Shown: positions 24,895-34,692, counted from the stretch's first letter. The stretch is DNA of 64,000 nucleotides from an uncultured Bacteroidota bacterium (GCA_947168315.1 CAMVLL010000001.1:1-64000), one strand, 5' to 3'. Notes: a model not told the origin generated them from the letters alone. A program made the numbers and translations.

Positions 24895-25673
24895 GTTGGG
24901 AACAATTACCTATTATATCATTACTATCTGTAATCTTTTGGCTGTGTGGTATATTCTTTGCTTTTAAGGGCAAACGACCAGGCACTGCTGTGATCCTTTC
25001 TGCTATCGGAACGGCCATCTTCTTGGTTTTCATCATCAGCATGTGGATTTCGTTAGGACGTCCTCCTATGCGGACGATGGGAGAAACCCGCCTTTGGTAT
25101 TCACTTTTCCTCTCAATCATAGGTATTTTACTTTATGCTCGCTTTAAATACCATTGGTTGTTGGCTTTCAGTATACTGATGGCTGTGGTTTTCATCGGTG
25201 TAAACATCTTCAAACCAGAGATACACGACCGTGCTATAATGCCGGCTTTGCAAAGCGCATGGTTTGTTCCTCATGTGATTGTCTATATGATGGCATACGC
25301 ATTATTGGGTGCAAACGTTGTCTTTGTACTATATCTTTGGTTCCGCCCAAAGAAACATGTCATCACCCCACAAGAACTGGGCCTGTGCGATACCCTTATC
25401 CGAATTGGTTGGGCTTTCCTGACATTGGGAATGGTGATGGGTGCGTTGTGGGCTAAGCAAGCTTGGGGCGATTACTGGTCATGGGACCCGAAAGAGACAT
25501 GGGCTGCCGCTACTTGGTTCAGTTATCTGCTGTACTTACACCTCCGCCAAAGAGTAAAAGATACAGATGTGCTCTTCGCTGTGTCAATATTCTCATTCCT
25601 CCTCTTGCAGATGTGCTGGTGGGGAATCAACTACCTACCTTCCGCACAAGGAATGAGCGTACATACATATTAA
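24891..25673 (+). CDS. ccsA: CcsA-like cytochrome c biogenesis protein with WWD domain
   Basis: This 260-residue polytopic membrane protein has the heme-handling WWD signature KQAWGDYWSWDPKETWAAA at about residues 190-208 and conserved His residues in flanking loops (FVPHVIVYMMAYALLG and the C-terminal MSVHTY). It pairs with ResB to deliver heme to apocytochromes. The gene overlaps resB by 4 bp and ends the operon at a strong terminator. Confidence 0.93.
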   Translation: MSWEQLPIISLLSVIFWLCGIFFAFKGKRPGTAVILSAIGTAIFLVFIISMWISLGRPPMRTMGETRLWYSLFLSIIGILLYARFKYHWLLAFSILMAVVFIGVNIFKPEIHDRAIMPALQSAWFVPHVIVYMMAYALLGANVVFVLYLWFRPKKHVITPQELGLCDTLIRIGWAFLTLGMVMGALWAKQAWGDYWSWDPKETWAAATWFSYLLYLHLRQRVKDTDVLFAVSIFSFLLLQMCWWGINYLPSAQGMSVHTY

Positions 25674-25675
25674 TA

Positions 25676-25705
25676 AGAAAAGGCATCATTACTGATGCCT
25701 TTTCT
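25676..25705. terminator. Bidirectional terminator between ccsA and the alpha-2-macroglobulin gene
   Basis: AAAAGGCATC-ATTACT-GATGCCTTTT with A/T flanks serves both converging transcription units. Confidence 0.88.
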
Positions 25706-25706
25706 T

Positions 25707-28700
25707 TTATTCTACACTGATTACTTTTCCACTACTTCTTCCACTGAACTCAGGCGCATAGGCTGATTGGATGCTTGCTGCTCCTGCGCTATACGTACCT
25801 TTTCTATTTATAAACACTTGGTACTCGATAACGTACTCACCCTTTCTGAACATATCCACGAAGAAGAGGGTTGCCGCATCTCGCGTACTTTGATACAAGC
25901 CTAAAACACCCTTCCATCGATAACCCGAGAGCACGTCGGTAGGTTCCATACATGCCGCACGCTCGTCCTTAATTTGTACAAAGTCGATATCACGATCGGA
26001 TTGAACAGTCAAACGAACTGTCACCTTATCACCGATTTGCAACGAGGTTGTCCGATCAATCAGCTGACCGTTCTTCAGTAATTCTTTCTTGATAGTCAAG
26101 GATTTGCCATCAGCCTCCACCTTATCCATATCCTCAAAATACTGGGCATATACCGCACCCCAAGAGACGCCGTCCGTTGTTTTCTCCACGGACAGGCTCT
26201 TGGCCTCCATATCCTTATCTGGGATTGATTGCTTCACATAGCCTAGTGGCGCATCCTTTTCAGATGGTTCAACGATGGTCTTGCCAACCTTCACCTTTAT
26301 GCCACCTTCATTTGCCAACAAATCTCTTTCTCCTGTGTTAAGTAATGCATAGACTGCATTGACAGACGCTATCGGCGTCTCCCACATCTGCGTCTGCTTT
26401 TGTCTCAGGAGCCAACGTTGCATCTCATCAATCGTCTGCTGATTTTTCGTCAATCGGTTGACCGCCTCGATAGCGGCAACTTCCGTAGGAATCAGATAAG
26501 AACACCATGAATAGTAGGCACTCGGTGAGTCATAATAACGTCCCATCTCATCTGTATATACAGTATACTCCATCAATGATTGGAAGAATTCCTGCGCCTT
26601 CTCCTTTCGTCCAAAGTCGTAAAGGATAACCGAAGTTCTGGCTTTCCCATAGATGGTAAGAGCATGCGGATGTTTGACAACCTTGTCGAGGAAGTAGTCC
26701 ATCATGGTCTTAAACTCACCCGTCTGCTTTCCAAGATCTGCATCTCGATGGGACAGCGACCAGATATATAAGAAATCCAGCGTATTCTCGGAAGGACAGA
26801 GATCGCTCTTCGGGTTCTTCTTTTCAAAATCCTTCATCCGAGTATATTCTTCTTTGGCCTGATTTTGCAGATAATCCATTGCGCGACTGTACATCTGATT
26901 GACATTTCCACCGAATGATTTTCCAGTAAGCATCTGCAAGCGGGATAACATCTCCATTACCGAGGTAGTGATATACCGATTGCTCTTCATGCCTTCGAAC
27001 CAGCTCCAACCTCCATCACTTTTCTGTAACTCTAATAGTTTCTTTTCGGCAATCGATAGCTTGTTGCGCATCTCGTTGAGGTCGAACAGTGTGGAGAGAC
27101 GTTGCCGTTGAGCAGTTTCCGATTCAGCCTCCAACACCCACGGAGTCTCTTGCAACAAAAGATTCTTCAGTTCCTGGTTCTTCTCCAACTGACTAATCAA
27201 CGACTCTTTGTCCTTTCCTTCCGCTTGCCATTGCTCAAATACTTGTTTCAACTTAGGATGGGTATCTGAAATATGCTGAGCCAACGAGTTCGCATAATAA
27301 GATGTTGCCCACGAGATAGCACTTTCGTTCTCCGGATTACTCATTGTCGGCAATGCTTGTACTGCATACCATGCCGGATTAGCAGTCAACTCAAGGGCCA
27401 TCTTCTTGCTTGTAGCCGTCTGACTATGGTGATTGAACAAAGACTCCAACGAATAAGTCTTCTCTCCTTTCCCATTTATATAGAAAGGAATAGTCTCCGT
27501 GATCCACTGACGGTTCGACAGTACAGGCAAATAATGTTGCTCACCATCGCTGAAAGTTCCGCCATCAGCCACCATCCGTACAATCAGCATTGGATACTGA
27601 TCAGTAACCAAGAAGTGGAAATCGGCTGCGACAGTCTTTCCTGCCTCAACAGTAAATGGCATACTCTCCTTATGGATGACCTTGTTGGTTTCAGGATCCA
27701 AAAGTTCCATACGGACGGTCCCATTTACTTGTCCTTCCGAACGATTCATCACCTGGGCTGTGATATGAGCATCGTCACCGATACGTACGAAACGAGGCAT
27801 ATTCGGCTGCAGCATAAAGTCTTTGCTAGCCGTAATCCGCTCGTTCAGCATACCATAGTCCATTTGTTGAGTATGGGCAAAGGCCTTGAAGTTCCATTGT
27901 GTCAAGCTCTCGGGCAAGGTGAACGCAATGCTTACCTCACCGTTCTCGTTCGTGCGTAGCTGTGGAAAGAAGAATGCAGTTTCATTGAAGTTCTCTCGTA
28001 CCGAAACGGTTTGTTCCTGTGTTCCTTCCTCCTGAACGGCCTCTTCCGTCTCAGACTGTCGGGCTCCCATCGCCATCACTTCTTCCGCTGCCTCAGCAAC
28101 AACCATATTACCATCATCCATGCTTCTGGCACTTTTCATCGATACGATCATCGCCATAGGGGCTTCAGCCATATCGTACATGACTCCTTTTGATCTCGAC
28201 ATCAAAATACGACCATAGAATCTGGTAAAAGGAATGATCAGTTCTGAGTAAACTTTCGATTTTTCATCCAGGTAGTGATAAGGAACTGAAGCATGGCTGG
28301 ATGCTCCCTGCACATTCTTTATCTGCCATATTGAACGAGGAACAAATCGTTGGAAATACGGTGCCCAATAAACAGAATGACTATAGAGCTTATCCAATGA
28401 GGCATCGTACATCATCGCCAACATCTCTGCTTCTGCCGGTTTACCATCCGGACCAGCAATGCTCAATCTCCACTCCTCTTGCTGCCCCGGCAACAGTTTA
28501 TCACGAAAGACCTTCCACTTCATCACAAGTTTTTTATCTGGTCGTGAACGAATAAACTCAGATCTTCTGCTGATTAAGTTTCCATTTCTCACAAAAGCCC
28601 ATGTCACCAGAATGCCATCACCATATTCTTGCTTGTACGGATAAGACAGTTTAACGATTTCATCCGAGATAATCATCCTGCGAGACTCAAGACGTTGGTT

Positions 28701-31472
28701 TCCTGAGAACACATCATACAACAAATACACGTTCTCCTCGCTTGTTCCGATATACAAAGCTGGAGGATTCGACGCATCAAACTCATTTCCTGTCTGATAC
28801 CACCAATCAGTCTTATACTCTGGCAGTTTCTTATCGTTTAAAGAAAGGAGAAGGATATCCTCCGATGCCTTACAAATGCGTCCTTGATCATCCTTGGCTT
28901 CAATCTTAATCCGGTATCTGCCTGACGGTTGCTCAAATAGTTTTTCCCAATTCCATGGCGCATTTGCCTCCTTTTCACCCTCATCGAGCTTCTTTACCTC
29001 TTTATATAGATAGTTATCTGACTTTTCTTCCGCTGATAGAGCATCCAATTCTTCCTGTGTTCGCTTTGCGAGTTGGTACAATTCATAGTGAACATTCACT
29101 TGAATAGGCTCATGCGACAGGTTGTATGCACCGAAAAGAATCTGATTCCTATTCTCTTTGATGACCTCATTACCATTAGGCAGACCTCCTATTTGAAGAA
29201 TCAAGGAGGTAGAACCCAACGGTATGGATGTTGTTCCTGTTTGTGTCTCTCCACCCATCGATGTCACATCCGCTGATATATGGAACGAATAATAACGACG
29301 ATAGAGAGGAGCACCGTCTTCTACCAACAACTTCACCGGAACCGTAAAGTTACCGTCGTCATCGGTCGTCACATCCCCATCCCATGAAGCAGAGTTAGAG
29401 AAGAACCACCAGTCACGCCGCTCTATTCTGTAATGTACATTGGCTTGCTGAACAGGAACACTGGCAAAGGTCATGGCCTTACCTTTCACAGAGATGGAAT
29501 CTCCTTGCTGATATTGTTCTTTTACATCCTCAAAGGTCACCTCAAAGGTTGGACGTTTATACTCTTCCATGCGAATAGTTGCCTGACTATTCACAGAAGC
29601 ACGGTCAGTCATCTTTGCTCTTATCGTAAACTGTCCGGTCAAGCCTCCAGAAGGCAACGTGAACTGATCACTGAAACTACCGAACTCATTGGTTCTTACG
29701 TTCCGTTTTTCTACCTCTTTCCAATTACTGTCGATCAGAGTCAGTTCAATACTTTGATCAGGCAATGCCCTCAAGTCATCTTTCATCTGATCATTCAAGA
29801 AGCCGGATACATAAACGGTTTGTCCGGGACGATAAATGGAACGATCGGTAAACAGTTTGAGATGATATGAGCGTTTTGCTTCCTCCTGCTTCGTATAATT
29901 TGTCATCCACAGGCGATCGAGGTCCATGGCCTCATCACCAGGTTTTGTAGCATGCAGGTAGTATCCACGTTCCTTGTCTTGCAAAACGACTGTACCTTGC
30001 TCATCCACCTTCACTTTCTCAACCTGTTGATAGACATTTCTATCCAATTTGTAGACAACGATTGAAGCATCCTTCACAGGATGTCCAGTTTCTGAGTCCA
30101 CCACCACCAGCTCCTGACGTTTTTCAGGCAATGGTCGGTTAATAATTCGCATCGTTGTGACATGCAAATATGCACCATTGGTGTGTTTTACCAACATATT
30201 ATCAGGAATAGCCCTGATATAATATAGTCCACAGTCTGGCGCTTGTACTTGAACGACAGTGGTTTTTGTCTTATAATCATCGGTCGGCACCAAGTCGAAG
30301 TGTTCCTCTTTATAGAGTTTGGCATATCTCGCCAACACCGTCTCCTGTTTTTCAAACAAAACGGACGAATAGACAGGCAGATTAATCTTGTAGATATACA
30401 GTTTCACACCCGTCACGTTCTGATACGAGATGCTCACATCCACTTTCTTTTGCGGATATGAGGCAGGAACGGATAAGTCGAGCGACGGTTCAAGTATCAT
30501 GCCTTCGATATTCTTGAACGCATTGATATTTTCATACTTAGGAAACTTTCTTATTGCCTCACGAGCAAGTCCTAAGCGCTCCTTTGGCTGATCAATTCGA
30601 AGTTTATTCTCACTGCAATATGCTAGATAAACATCTGGCAAGGCCTTGTCCGTAGGATAATCCGCAATCCATCTCTTGTACAGTTCTATCCGCTGCCCCT
30701 CATCCATAAAGGAAGGGAATGTTCCACGAAGATATTTAAGGAAGTCCAAGGCCGTCAGTAACCATGCCGAACGCTCTTTCCCATTATCGTACGTTTCCAA
30801 CATCGCCTGATAAGTTTGAACGATAGCCGCATTGACATCACAGTCGCTAGCAGGCTCTATCTTTGCCTTCAACAAGGAGTCAAAGTCATGGATATTCTTC
30901 GGCAAAAATTCGGTCTGATTGCCCTCTCGGGAAGCATCCCAACGATGTTCTTCTAAGATAGAAATGGCTCTCCGAGCCAAGAACTCATACAAATTATTAT
31001 TGAAATAGTCTATACTGGTAGGGCCTGATCCCACCAAAGGGTCGTAATCTGACGCGGAAATCTTCTTTAATGATTTGACATCTGCAATCGAAAGCATCAG
31101 CTTATCGAAGGCAGGTTTCACTTCTTCTTCCATCTTACAACCTGCCCAGATAGAATATAGAACAGCTTGATCCTTCTTGTCGGTAGTTGAATCAGCCCAA
31201 CTTAGCAGTTTTTCCATGTCCACCTTCAGACTGTCACGGGAAATCCGATAACGATAGTCCATACCAGTGAGGAAAGCCTTCATCATCTGAGGAACTTGAT
31301 GCTCTTTTTCAGCTTTATCATAAATCTGCTGGACCACTTTCAAAGCGGACTTCGGCAGGTCTTTCTTTTCAAATTCAACTACACTCTTCCATAGTGATTG
31401 ATAGGTTTGAGCATTACTTTGTGAACTAAATAAACTCATCATAACAACAATAAAAAATAAAACACGTTTCAT
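25707..31472 (-). CDS. Alpha-2-macroglobulin family protein, thioester motif absent
   Basis: The 1921-residue secreted protein has a signal peptide ending SNAQ near residue 22. After a helical N-terminal region (about 23-330) come macroglobulin beta domains, including LKLFTDRSIYRPGQTVYVSGFL (MG2 type), QATIRMEEYKRPTFEVTF, the bait-like central region with low-complexity EEAVQEEGTQEQ near residue 1150, and the A2M domain (FFFPQLRTNENGEVSIAFTLPESLTQWNFKAFAHT). The C-terminal alpha-alpha toroid follows (GGWSWFEGMKSNRYITTSVMEML, TIYGKARTSVILYDFGRKEKA). Where thioester members have GCxEQ, this one has NPENESAISW, so it cannot form the covalent trap. Family members guard the envelope against proteases or act in periplasmic quality control. 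It is monocistronic. Confidence 0.88.
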   Translation of the reverse strand: MKRVLFFIVVMMSLFSSQSNAQTYQSLWKSVVEFEKKDLPKSALKVVQQIYDKAEKEHQVPQMMKAFLTGMDYRYRISRDSLKVDMEKLLSWADSTTDKKDQAVLYSIWAGCKMEEEVKPAFDKLMLSIADVKSLKKISASDYDPLVGSGPTSIDYFNNNLYEFLARRAISILEEHRWDASREGNQTEFLPKNIHDFDSLLKAKIEPASDCDVNAAIVQTYQAMLETYDNGKERSAWLLTALDFLKYLRGTFPSFMDEGQRIELYKRWIADYPTDKALPDVYLAYCSENKLRIDQPKERLGLAREAIRKFPKYENINAFKNIEGMILEPSLDLSVPASYPQKKVDVSISYQNVTGVKLYIYKINLPVYSSVLFEKQETVLARYAKLYKEEHFDLVPTDDYKTKTTVVQVQAPDCGLYYIRAIPDNMLVKHTNGAYLHVTTMRIINRPLPEKRQELVVVDSETGHPVKDASIVVYKLDRNVYQQVEKVKVDEQGTVVLQDKERGYYLHATKPGDEAMDLDRLWMTNYTKQEEAKRSYHLKLFTDRSIYRPGQTVYVSGFLNDQMKDDLRALPDQSIELTLIDSNWKEVEKRNVRTNEFGSFSDQFTLPSGGLTGQFTIRAKMTDRASVNSQATIRMEEYKRPTFEVTFEDVKEQYQQGDSISVKGKAMTFASVPVQQANVHYRIERRDWWFFSNSASWDGDVTTDDDGNFTVPVKLLVEDGAPLYRRYYSFHISADVTSMGGETQTGTTSIPLGSTSLILQIGGLPNGNEVIKENRNQILFGAYNLSHEPIQVNVHYELYQLAKRTQEELDALSAEEKSDNYLYKEVKKLDEGEKEANAPWNWEKLFEQPSGRYRIKIEAKDDQGRICKASEDILLLSLNDKKLPEYKTDWWYQTGNEFDASNPPALYIGTSEENVYLLYDVFSGNQRLESRRMIISDEIVKLSYPYKQEYGDGILVTWAFVRNGNLISRRSEFIRSRPDKKLVMKWKVFRDKLLPGQQEEWRLSIAGPDGKPAEAEMLAMMYDASLDKLYSHSVYWAPYFQRFVPRSIWQIKNVQGASSHASVPYHYLDEKSKVYSELIIPFTRFYGRILMSRSKGVMYDMAEAPMAMIVSMKSARSMDDGNMVVAEAAEEVMAMGARQSETEEAVQEEGTQEQTVSVRENFNETAFFFPQLRTNENGEVSIAFTLPESLTQWNFKAFAHTQQMDYGMLNERITASKDFMLQPNMPRFVRIGDDAHITAQVMNRSEGQVNGTVRMELLDPETNKVIHKESMPFTVEAGKTVAADFHFLVTDQYPMLIVRMVADGGTFSDGEQHYLPVLSNRQWITETIPFYINGKGEKTYSLESLFNHHSQTATSKKMALELTANPAWYAVQALPTMSNPENESAISWATSYYANSLAQHISDTHPKLKQVFEQWQAEGKDKESLISQLEKNQELKNLLLQETPWVLEAESETAQRQRLSTLFDLNEMRNKLSIAEKKLLELQKSDGGWSWFEGMKSNRYITTSVMEMLSRLQMLTGKSFGGNVNQMYSRAMDYLQNQAKEEYTRMKDFEKKNPKSDLCPSENTLDFLYIWSLSHRDADLGKQTGEFKTMMDYFLDKVVKHPHALTIYGKARTSVILYDFGRKEKAQEFFQSLMEYTVYTDEMGRYYDSPSAYYSWCSYLIPTEVAAIEAVNRLTKNQQTIDEMQRWLLRQKQTQMWETPIASVNAVYALLNTGERDLLANEGGIKVKVGKTIVEPSEKDAPLGYVKQSIPDKDMEAKSLSVEKTTDGVSWGAVYAQYFEDMDKVEADGKSLTIKKELLKNGQLIDRTTSLQIGDKVTVRLTVQSDRDIDFVQIKDERAACMEPTDVLSGYRWKGVLGLYQSTRDAATLFFVDMFRKGEYVIEYQVFINRKGTYSAGAASIQSAYAPEFSGRSSGKVISVE

Positions 31473-31595
31473 CTTGTTCTCTATTTTTTTTAAAGAAACA
31501 AAAGTTATGCCATAATACGGCTTTTTGAACCGTTAAATTAAACAAAAAAGGCTGATTTCTAACTTTTTCATACGTTTCTTAACGGATGTTTTACG

Positions 31596-31603
31596 TATAT
31601 TTG
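31596..31603 (+). promoter_or_regulatory. -7 element upstream of the SDR gene
   Basis: TATATTTG fits TAnnTTTG and lies 27 bp before the ATG at 31631. Confidence 0.6.
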
Positions 31604-31630
31604 TGATAACAGTAATCAATATATAAGAAT

Positions 31631-32392
31631 ATGGACAAGAAAACAGTTTTGATAACAGGAGCAACCTCTGGTATTGGCTTGGGATGCGCCTGTAAATTTG
31701 CCCGACACGGATACAAAATCATCCTGAACGGAAGGAAACAAGAGAAGTTAGATGCCATCAAACAGAATCTGACATCCACTTTCGGTGCAGAAGTTTGTAT
31801 TGCTCTCTTTGATGTACGTGACCGACAGGCTGCACAAACTGCCTTGGAACAATTACCGGAAGAGTACAAACAGATTGATGTCCTTGTCAACAATGCCGGT
31901 TTAGTCTTTGGCGTGGACAAGGAATGGGAAGGAAACCTGGATGAATGGGAGATTATGCTCGACACAAATATCAAAGGATTGCTGGCGATGACCCGATTGG
32001 TTGTCCCTGGTATGGTGGAAAGAGGTCGTGGACATATTATCAATATCGGAAGTATCGCAGGCGACTATACATATCCGGGTGGAAGCGTGTACTGTGCTAC
32101 GAAAGCGGCAGTGAAAATGTTGTCGGACGGATTACGAATCGACTTGGTAGACACACCTCTTCGTGTGACAAATATCAAGCCGGGACTGGTGGAGACCAAT
32201 TTTTCCGTAACACGCTATCGCGGCGATAAAGCAGCAGCCGATAAGGTTTACCAAGGCATTCATCCGCTCAATGGTGATGATATCGCCGAAGTCGTTTACT
32301 GGACTGCCTCCGTACCTGATTACATGCAGATTGCCGAAGTATTGGTACTACCGACCAATCAGGCGACAGGAACCATCGTATATAGAAAATAA
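31631..32392 (+). CDS. Short-chain dehydrogenase/reductase (YdfG-like)
   Basis: The 253-residue classical SDR has the cofactor loop TGATSGIGLG (9-18), NNAG at 87-90, and the catalytic Ser141, Tyr154 and Lys158 (INIGSIAGDY, YCATK). Arg/Lys residues after the second strand (NGRKQEK) favour NADP(H). Sequence style is closest to the YdfG group, which oxidises 3-hydroxy acids such as serine and allo-threonine; the substrate here is not proven. It is a single-gene unit with promoter and terminator. Confidence 0.9.
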   Translation: MDKKTVLITGATSGIGLGCACKFARHGYKIILNGRKQEKLDAIKQNLTSTFGAEVCIALFDVRDRQAAQTALEQLPEEYKQIDVLVNNAGLVFGVDKEWEGNLDEWEIMLDTNIKGLLAMTRLVVPGMVERGRGHIINIGSIAGDYTYPGGSVYCATKAAVKMLSDGLRIDLVDTPLRVTNIKPGLVETNFSVTRYRGDKAAADKVYQGIHPLNGDDIAEVVYWTASVPDYMQIAEVLVLPTNQATGTIVYRK

Positions 32393-32404
32393 ATGGTATA
32401 TGTA

Positions 32405-32440
32405 AAGAGGGCACTTCGATTTGAAGTGCCCTCTTTTTTT
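32405..32440. terminator. Bidirectional terminator between the SDR gene and murF
   Basis: AGAGGGCACTTC-GATTT-GAAGTGCCCTCT followed by seven T residues; the murF stop codon overlaps its edge. Confidence 0.88.
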
Positions 32441-33731
32441 ATAGTATCTCCTGCAGCTGTGCCAACTTCATACTGTTGGATCCTTTAATAAGGATGTACA
32501 TATTCTCGGGAAGATGTTGCGCTAGAACGACTTTCAACGCTTCGACATCCGGATAATGTTCGTAGCCGGTGTTTACCTTTCCGAACTCCTCTCCTACCAA
32601 GATCACACGGTCGAAGTCACAAGTCGACAAGTATTCAAGCACTTTCTGATGAGCCTCCACACTGCTGGCACCCAGTTCTCGCATATCGCCCAAGATCACC
32701 ATCTTATGGGGCACGTTCATGATACGGAAATTCTCCAACGCAGCATGCATACTGGTTGGATTTGCGTTATAGGCATCCACCACTAAATGGTTATGTTCCG
32801 TCTCAGTCAGTTGAGAACGGTTGTTATGAGGCACATATTCCTCCAAAGCCTCACAAATAGCAGGTGCAGGCACATGGAAGAAACAACCGATTGTGATAGC
32901 AGCCAAGGCATTTTTCAGATTATATGATCCAATCAGATGGGTTTTCACCTCATGTTCTTTGCCTTCAAACGACCATTTGAATGTGAGGAACGGATCACAT
33001 GGGCCCAATGTCCCTTTGACATAAAGATCGTCACCTTCCGTTCCGTAGGAAATCACTGTCAGATCTTGCGAACGTGCTTTTAGATGCTCATTTTCCGCAT
33101 CCATGAAAACGGTATGCCAACCATGTACCCGCAAATAGTCATACAATTCACACTTTGTGTTCAACACCCCTTCAAATGATCCGAATCCTTCCAGATGAGC
33201 CATTCCCACATTTGTGATGATTCCATAGTCTGGGTCTGCGATATCGACCAATTCCTTGATATCACCAGGATGACTTGCTCCCATCTCCACTACCGCCATA
33301 TCCAGATCTTCGTTCAATTTCAACAAAGTCAAAGGTACACCGATTTGATTGTTTAGATTTCCTTCAGTCGCTAAGATTTGATATTTCTTACGCAGGACAG
33401 CGGCAATCAATTCTTTTGTCGTAGTCTTACCATTTGTTCCGGTGATACCAATGATTGGAATTCCAATCTCATGACGATGAAGTTTAGCCAACTTCTGAAG
33501 AGTCTCCAAAACATTCTTTACCAAAAAGATTCGTGGATTACCATTTACATATTGCTCTTCATCTACAACCGCATATCGGCATCCCTTCTCCAAGGCAGCC
33601 TCAGCAAAAGCATTTCCATTAAAATTACTGCCTTTCAAGGCGAAAAACATTGATCCTTCTGGGCAATGACGAGAGTCTGTCGTCACCATCCCACATTCAA
33701 TAAAATAGTCATAAAGTCTTAATAGTGTCAT
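32439..33731 (-). CDS. murF: UDP-N-acetylmuramoyl-tripeptide--D-alanyl-D-alanine ligase
   Basis: From ATG 33731 the protein has 430 residues: N-terminal MurF domain with VTTDSRHCPEGSMFFALKG, ATP loop GITGTNGKTTTKE at about 95-107, the lysine loop NLNNQIGVPLTLL, VVEMGASHPGDI, and the C-terminal VDAYNANPTSM and ILGDMRELG. It adds D-Ala-D-Ala to the peptidoglycan precursor in the cytoplasm. A start at 33794 is in frame, but it would add 21 residues without homology and precede the -7 element at 33762-33769, so I reject it. The gene is not in an mra/mur cluster here. Confidence 0.94.
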   Translation of the reverse strand: MTLLRLYDYFIECGMVTTDSRHCPEGSMFFALKGSNFNGNAFAEAALEKGCRYAVVDEEQYVNGNPRIFLVKNVLETLQKLAKLHRHEIGIPIIGITGTNGKTTTKELIAAVLRKKYQILATEGNLNNQIGVPLTLLKLNEDLDMAVVEMGASHPGDIKELVDIADPDYGIITNVGMAHLEGFGSFEGVLNTKCELYDYLRVHGWHTVFMDAENEHLKARSQDLTVISYGTEGDDLYVKGTLGPCDPFLTFKWSFEGKEHEVKTHLIGSYNLKNALAAITIGCFFHVPAPAICEALEEYVPHNNRSQLTETEHNHLVVDAYNANPTSMHAALENFRIMNVPHKMVILGDMRELGASSVEAHQKVLEYLSTCDFDRVILVGEEFGKVNTGYEHYPDVEALKVVLAQHLPENMYILIKGSNSMKLAQLQEIL

Positions 33732-33761
33732 GATTATTAGTTTTATTTGTCTAATTTCATG

Positions 33762-33769
33762 CAAATATA
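33762..33769 (-). promoter_or_regulatory. -7 element of murF
   Basis: Minus strand TATATTTG, 30 bp before the murF ATG at 33731. It supports that start. Confidence 0.6.
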
Positions 33770-33822
33770 CAGCTAACTTGCAAAAAAGAGTCAAGAAATA
33801 GGAGAAAAATCAATTATTGTCG

Positions 33823-33830
33823 TAAATTTG
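33823..33830 (+). promoter_or_regulatory. -7 element of folP-cdaA
   Basis: TAAATTTG, 26 bp before the folP ATG. Confidence 0.6.
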
Positions 33831-33856
33831 CTAAGCAAAACAGCCACGGACAAACG

Positions 33857-34690
33857 ATGAATAAACTGATAAATGTCAACGGCCAACTGATGGATTTTGA
33901 GCGCCCGAGAGTGATGGGTATACTGAACGTCACTCCAGATTCTTTCTATGCAGGAAGTCGTCAACAAACGGCTGATGATATCACACGCAGAGTACATCAG
34001 ATAATTGAGGAAGGTGGTGACATTATTGACATCGGCGCCTATTCATCCCGTCCTTTTGCCGAAGATGTATCGCCAGAAGAAGAGATGCGTCGGTTACGTC
34101 AAGGCTTGGGAATCGTACGAAAAGTTGCACCTGAGGCTATTATCTCGGTAGATACTTTTCGCTCGGACGTAGCAAGGATGTGCGTTGAGGAATTTGATGT
34201 AGCTATCATCAACGATATTTCGGGCGGGGAGATGGATCAACACATGTTTGCTACCATTGCCGAGTTACAGGTTCCCTATATTCTGATGCACATGAAGGGC
34301 ACTCCACAGGACATGCAGGTTAACCCTGGTTATGAGCATCTACTGAAAGAGGTGTTGTATTATTTCTCCAAGAAAGTGGCACAGTTGCATGACCTCGGGG
34401 TGAAAGATATCATCCTAGATCCCGGATTCGGGTTTGGGAAGACCATTGACGACAATTATTTGTTGCTGGAGCACTTGGATGATTTCCAAATACTCGAACT
34501 CCCGATATTGGTAGGCGTCTCACGTAAATCGATGATATACAAAGTTCTTGGAATAACGCCAGAAGATGCTCTCAATGGTACGACAGCCTTGAACACCATC
34601 GCCTTGATGAAAGGCGCTGACTTACTGAGGGTGCACGATGTGAGGGAGGCGACAGAAGTGATAAACATTGTTGAAAAGATAAAGAGATAA
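33857..34690 (+). CDS. folP: Dihydropteroate synthase
   Basis: The 277-residue TIM-barrel enzyme has the signature MGILNVTPDSFYAGSR (20-35), DIGAYSSRPFAEDVSPEEE, ISVDTFRSDVA, INDISGGEMD, ILMHMKGTPQDMQ, DPGFGFGKT and the late GVSRKSMI. It condenses p-aminobenzoate with dihydropterin pyrophosphate in folate synthesis and is the target of sulfonamides. It sits 2 bp upstream of the diadenylate cyclase gene, an operon conserved in Bacteroidetes. Confidence 0.95.
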   Translation: MNKLINVNGQLMDFERPRVMGILNVTPDSFYAGSRQQTADDITRRVHQIIEEGGDIIDIGAYSSRPFAEDVSPEEEMRRLRQGLGIVRKVAPEAIISVDTFRSDVARMCVEEFDVAIINDISGGEMDQHMFATIAELQVPYILMHMKGTPQDMQVNPGYEHLLKEVLYYFSKKVAQLHDLGVKDIILDPGFGFGKTIDDNYLLLEHLDDFQILELPILVGVSRKSMIYKVLGITPEDALNGTTALNTIALMKGADLLRVHDVREATEVINIVEKIKR

Positions 34691-34692
34691 TT

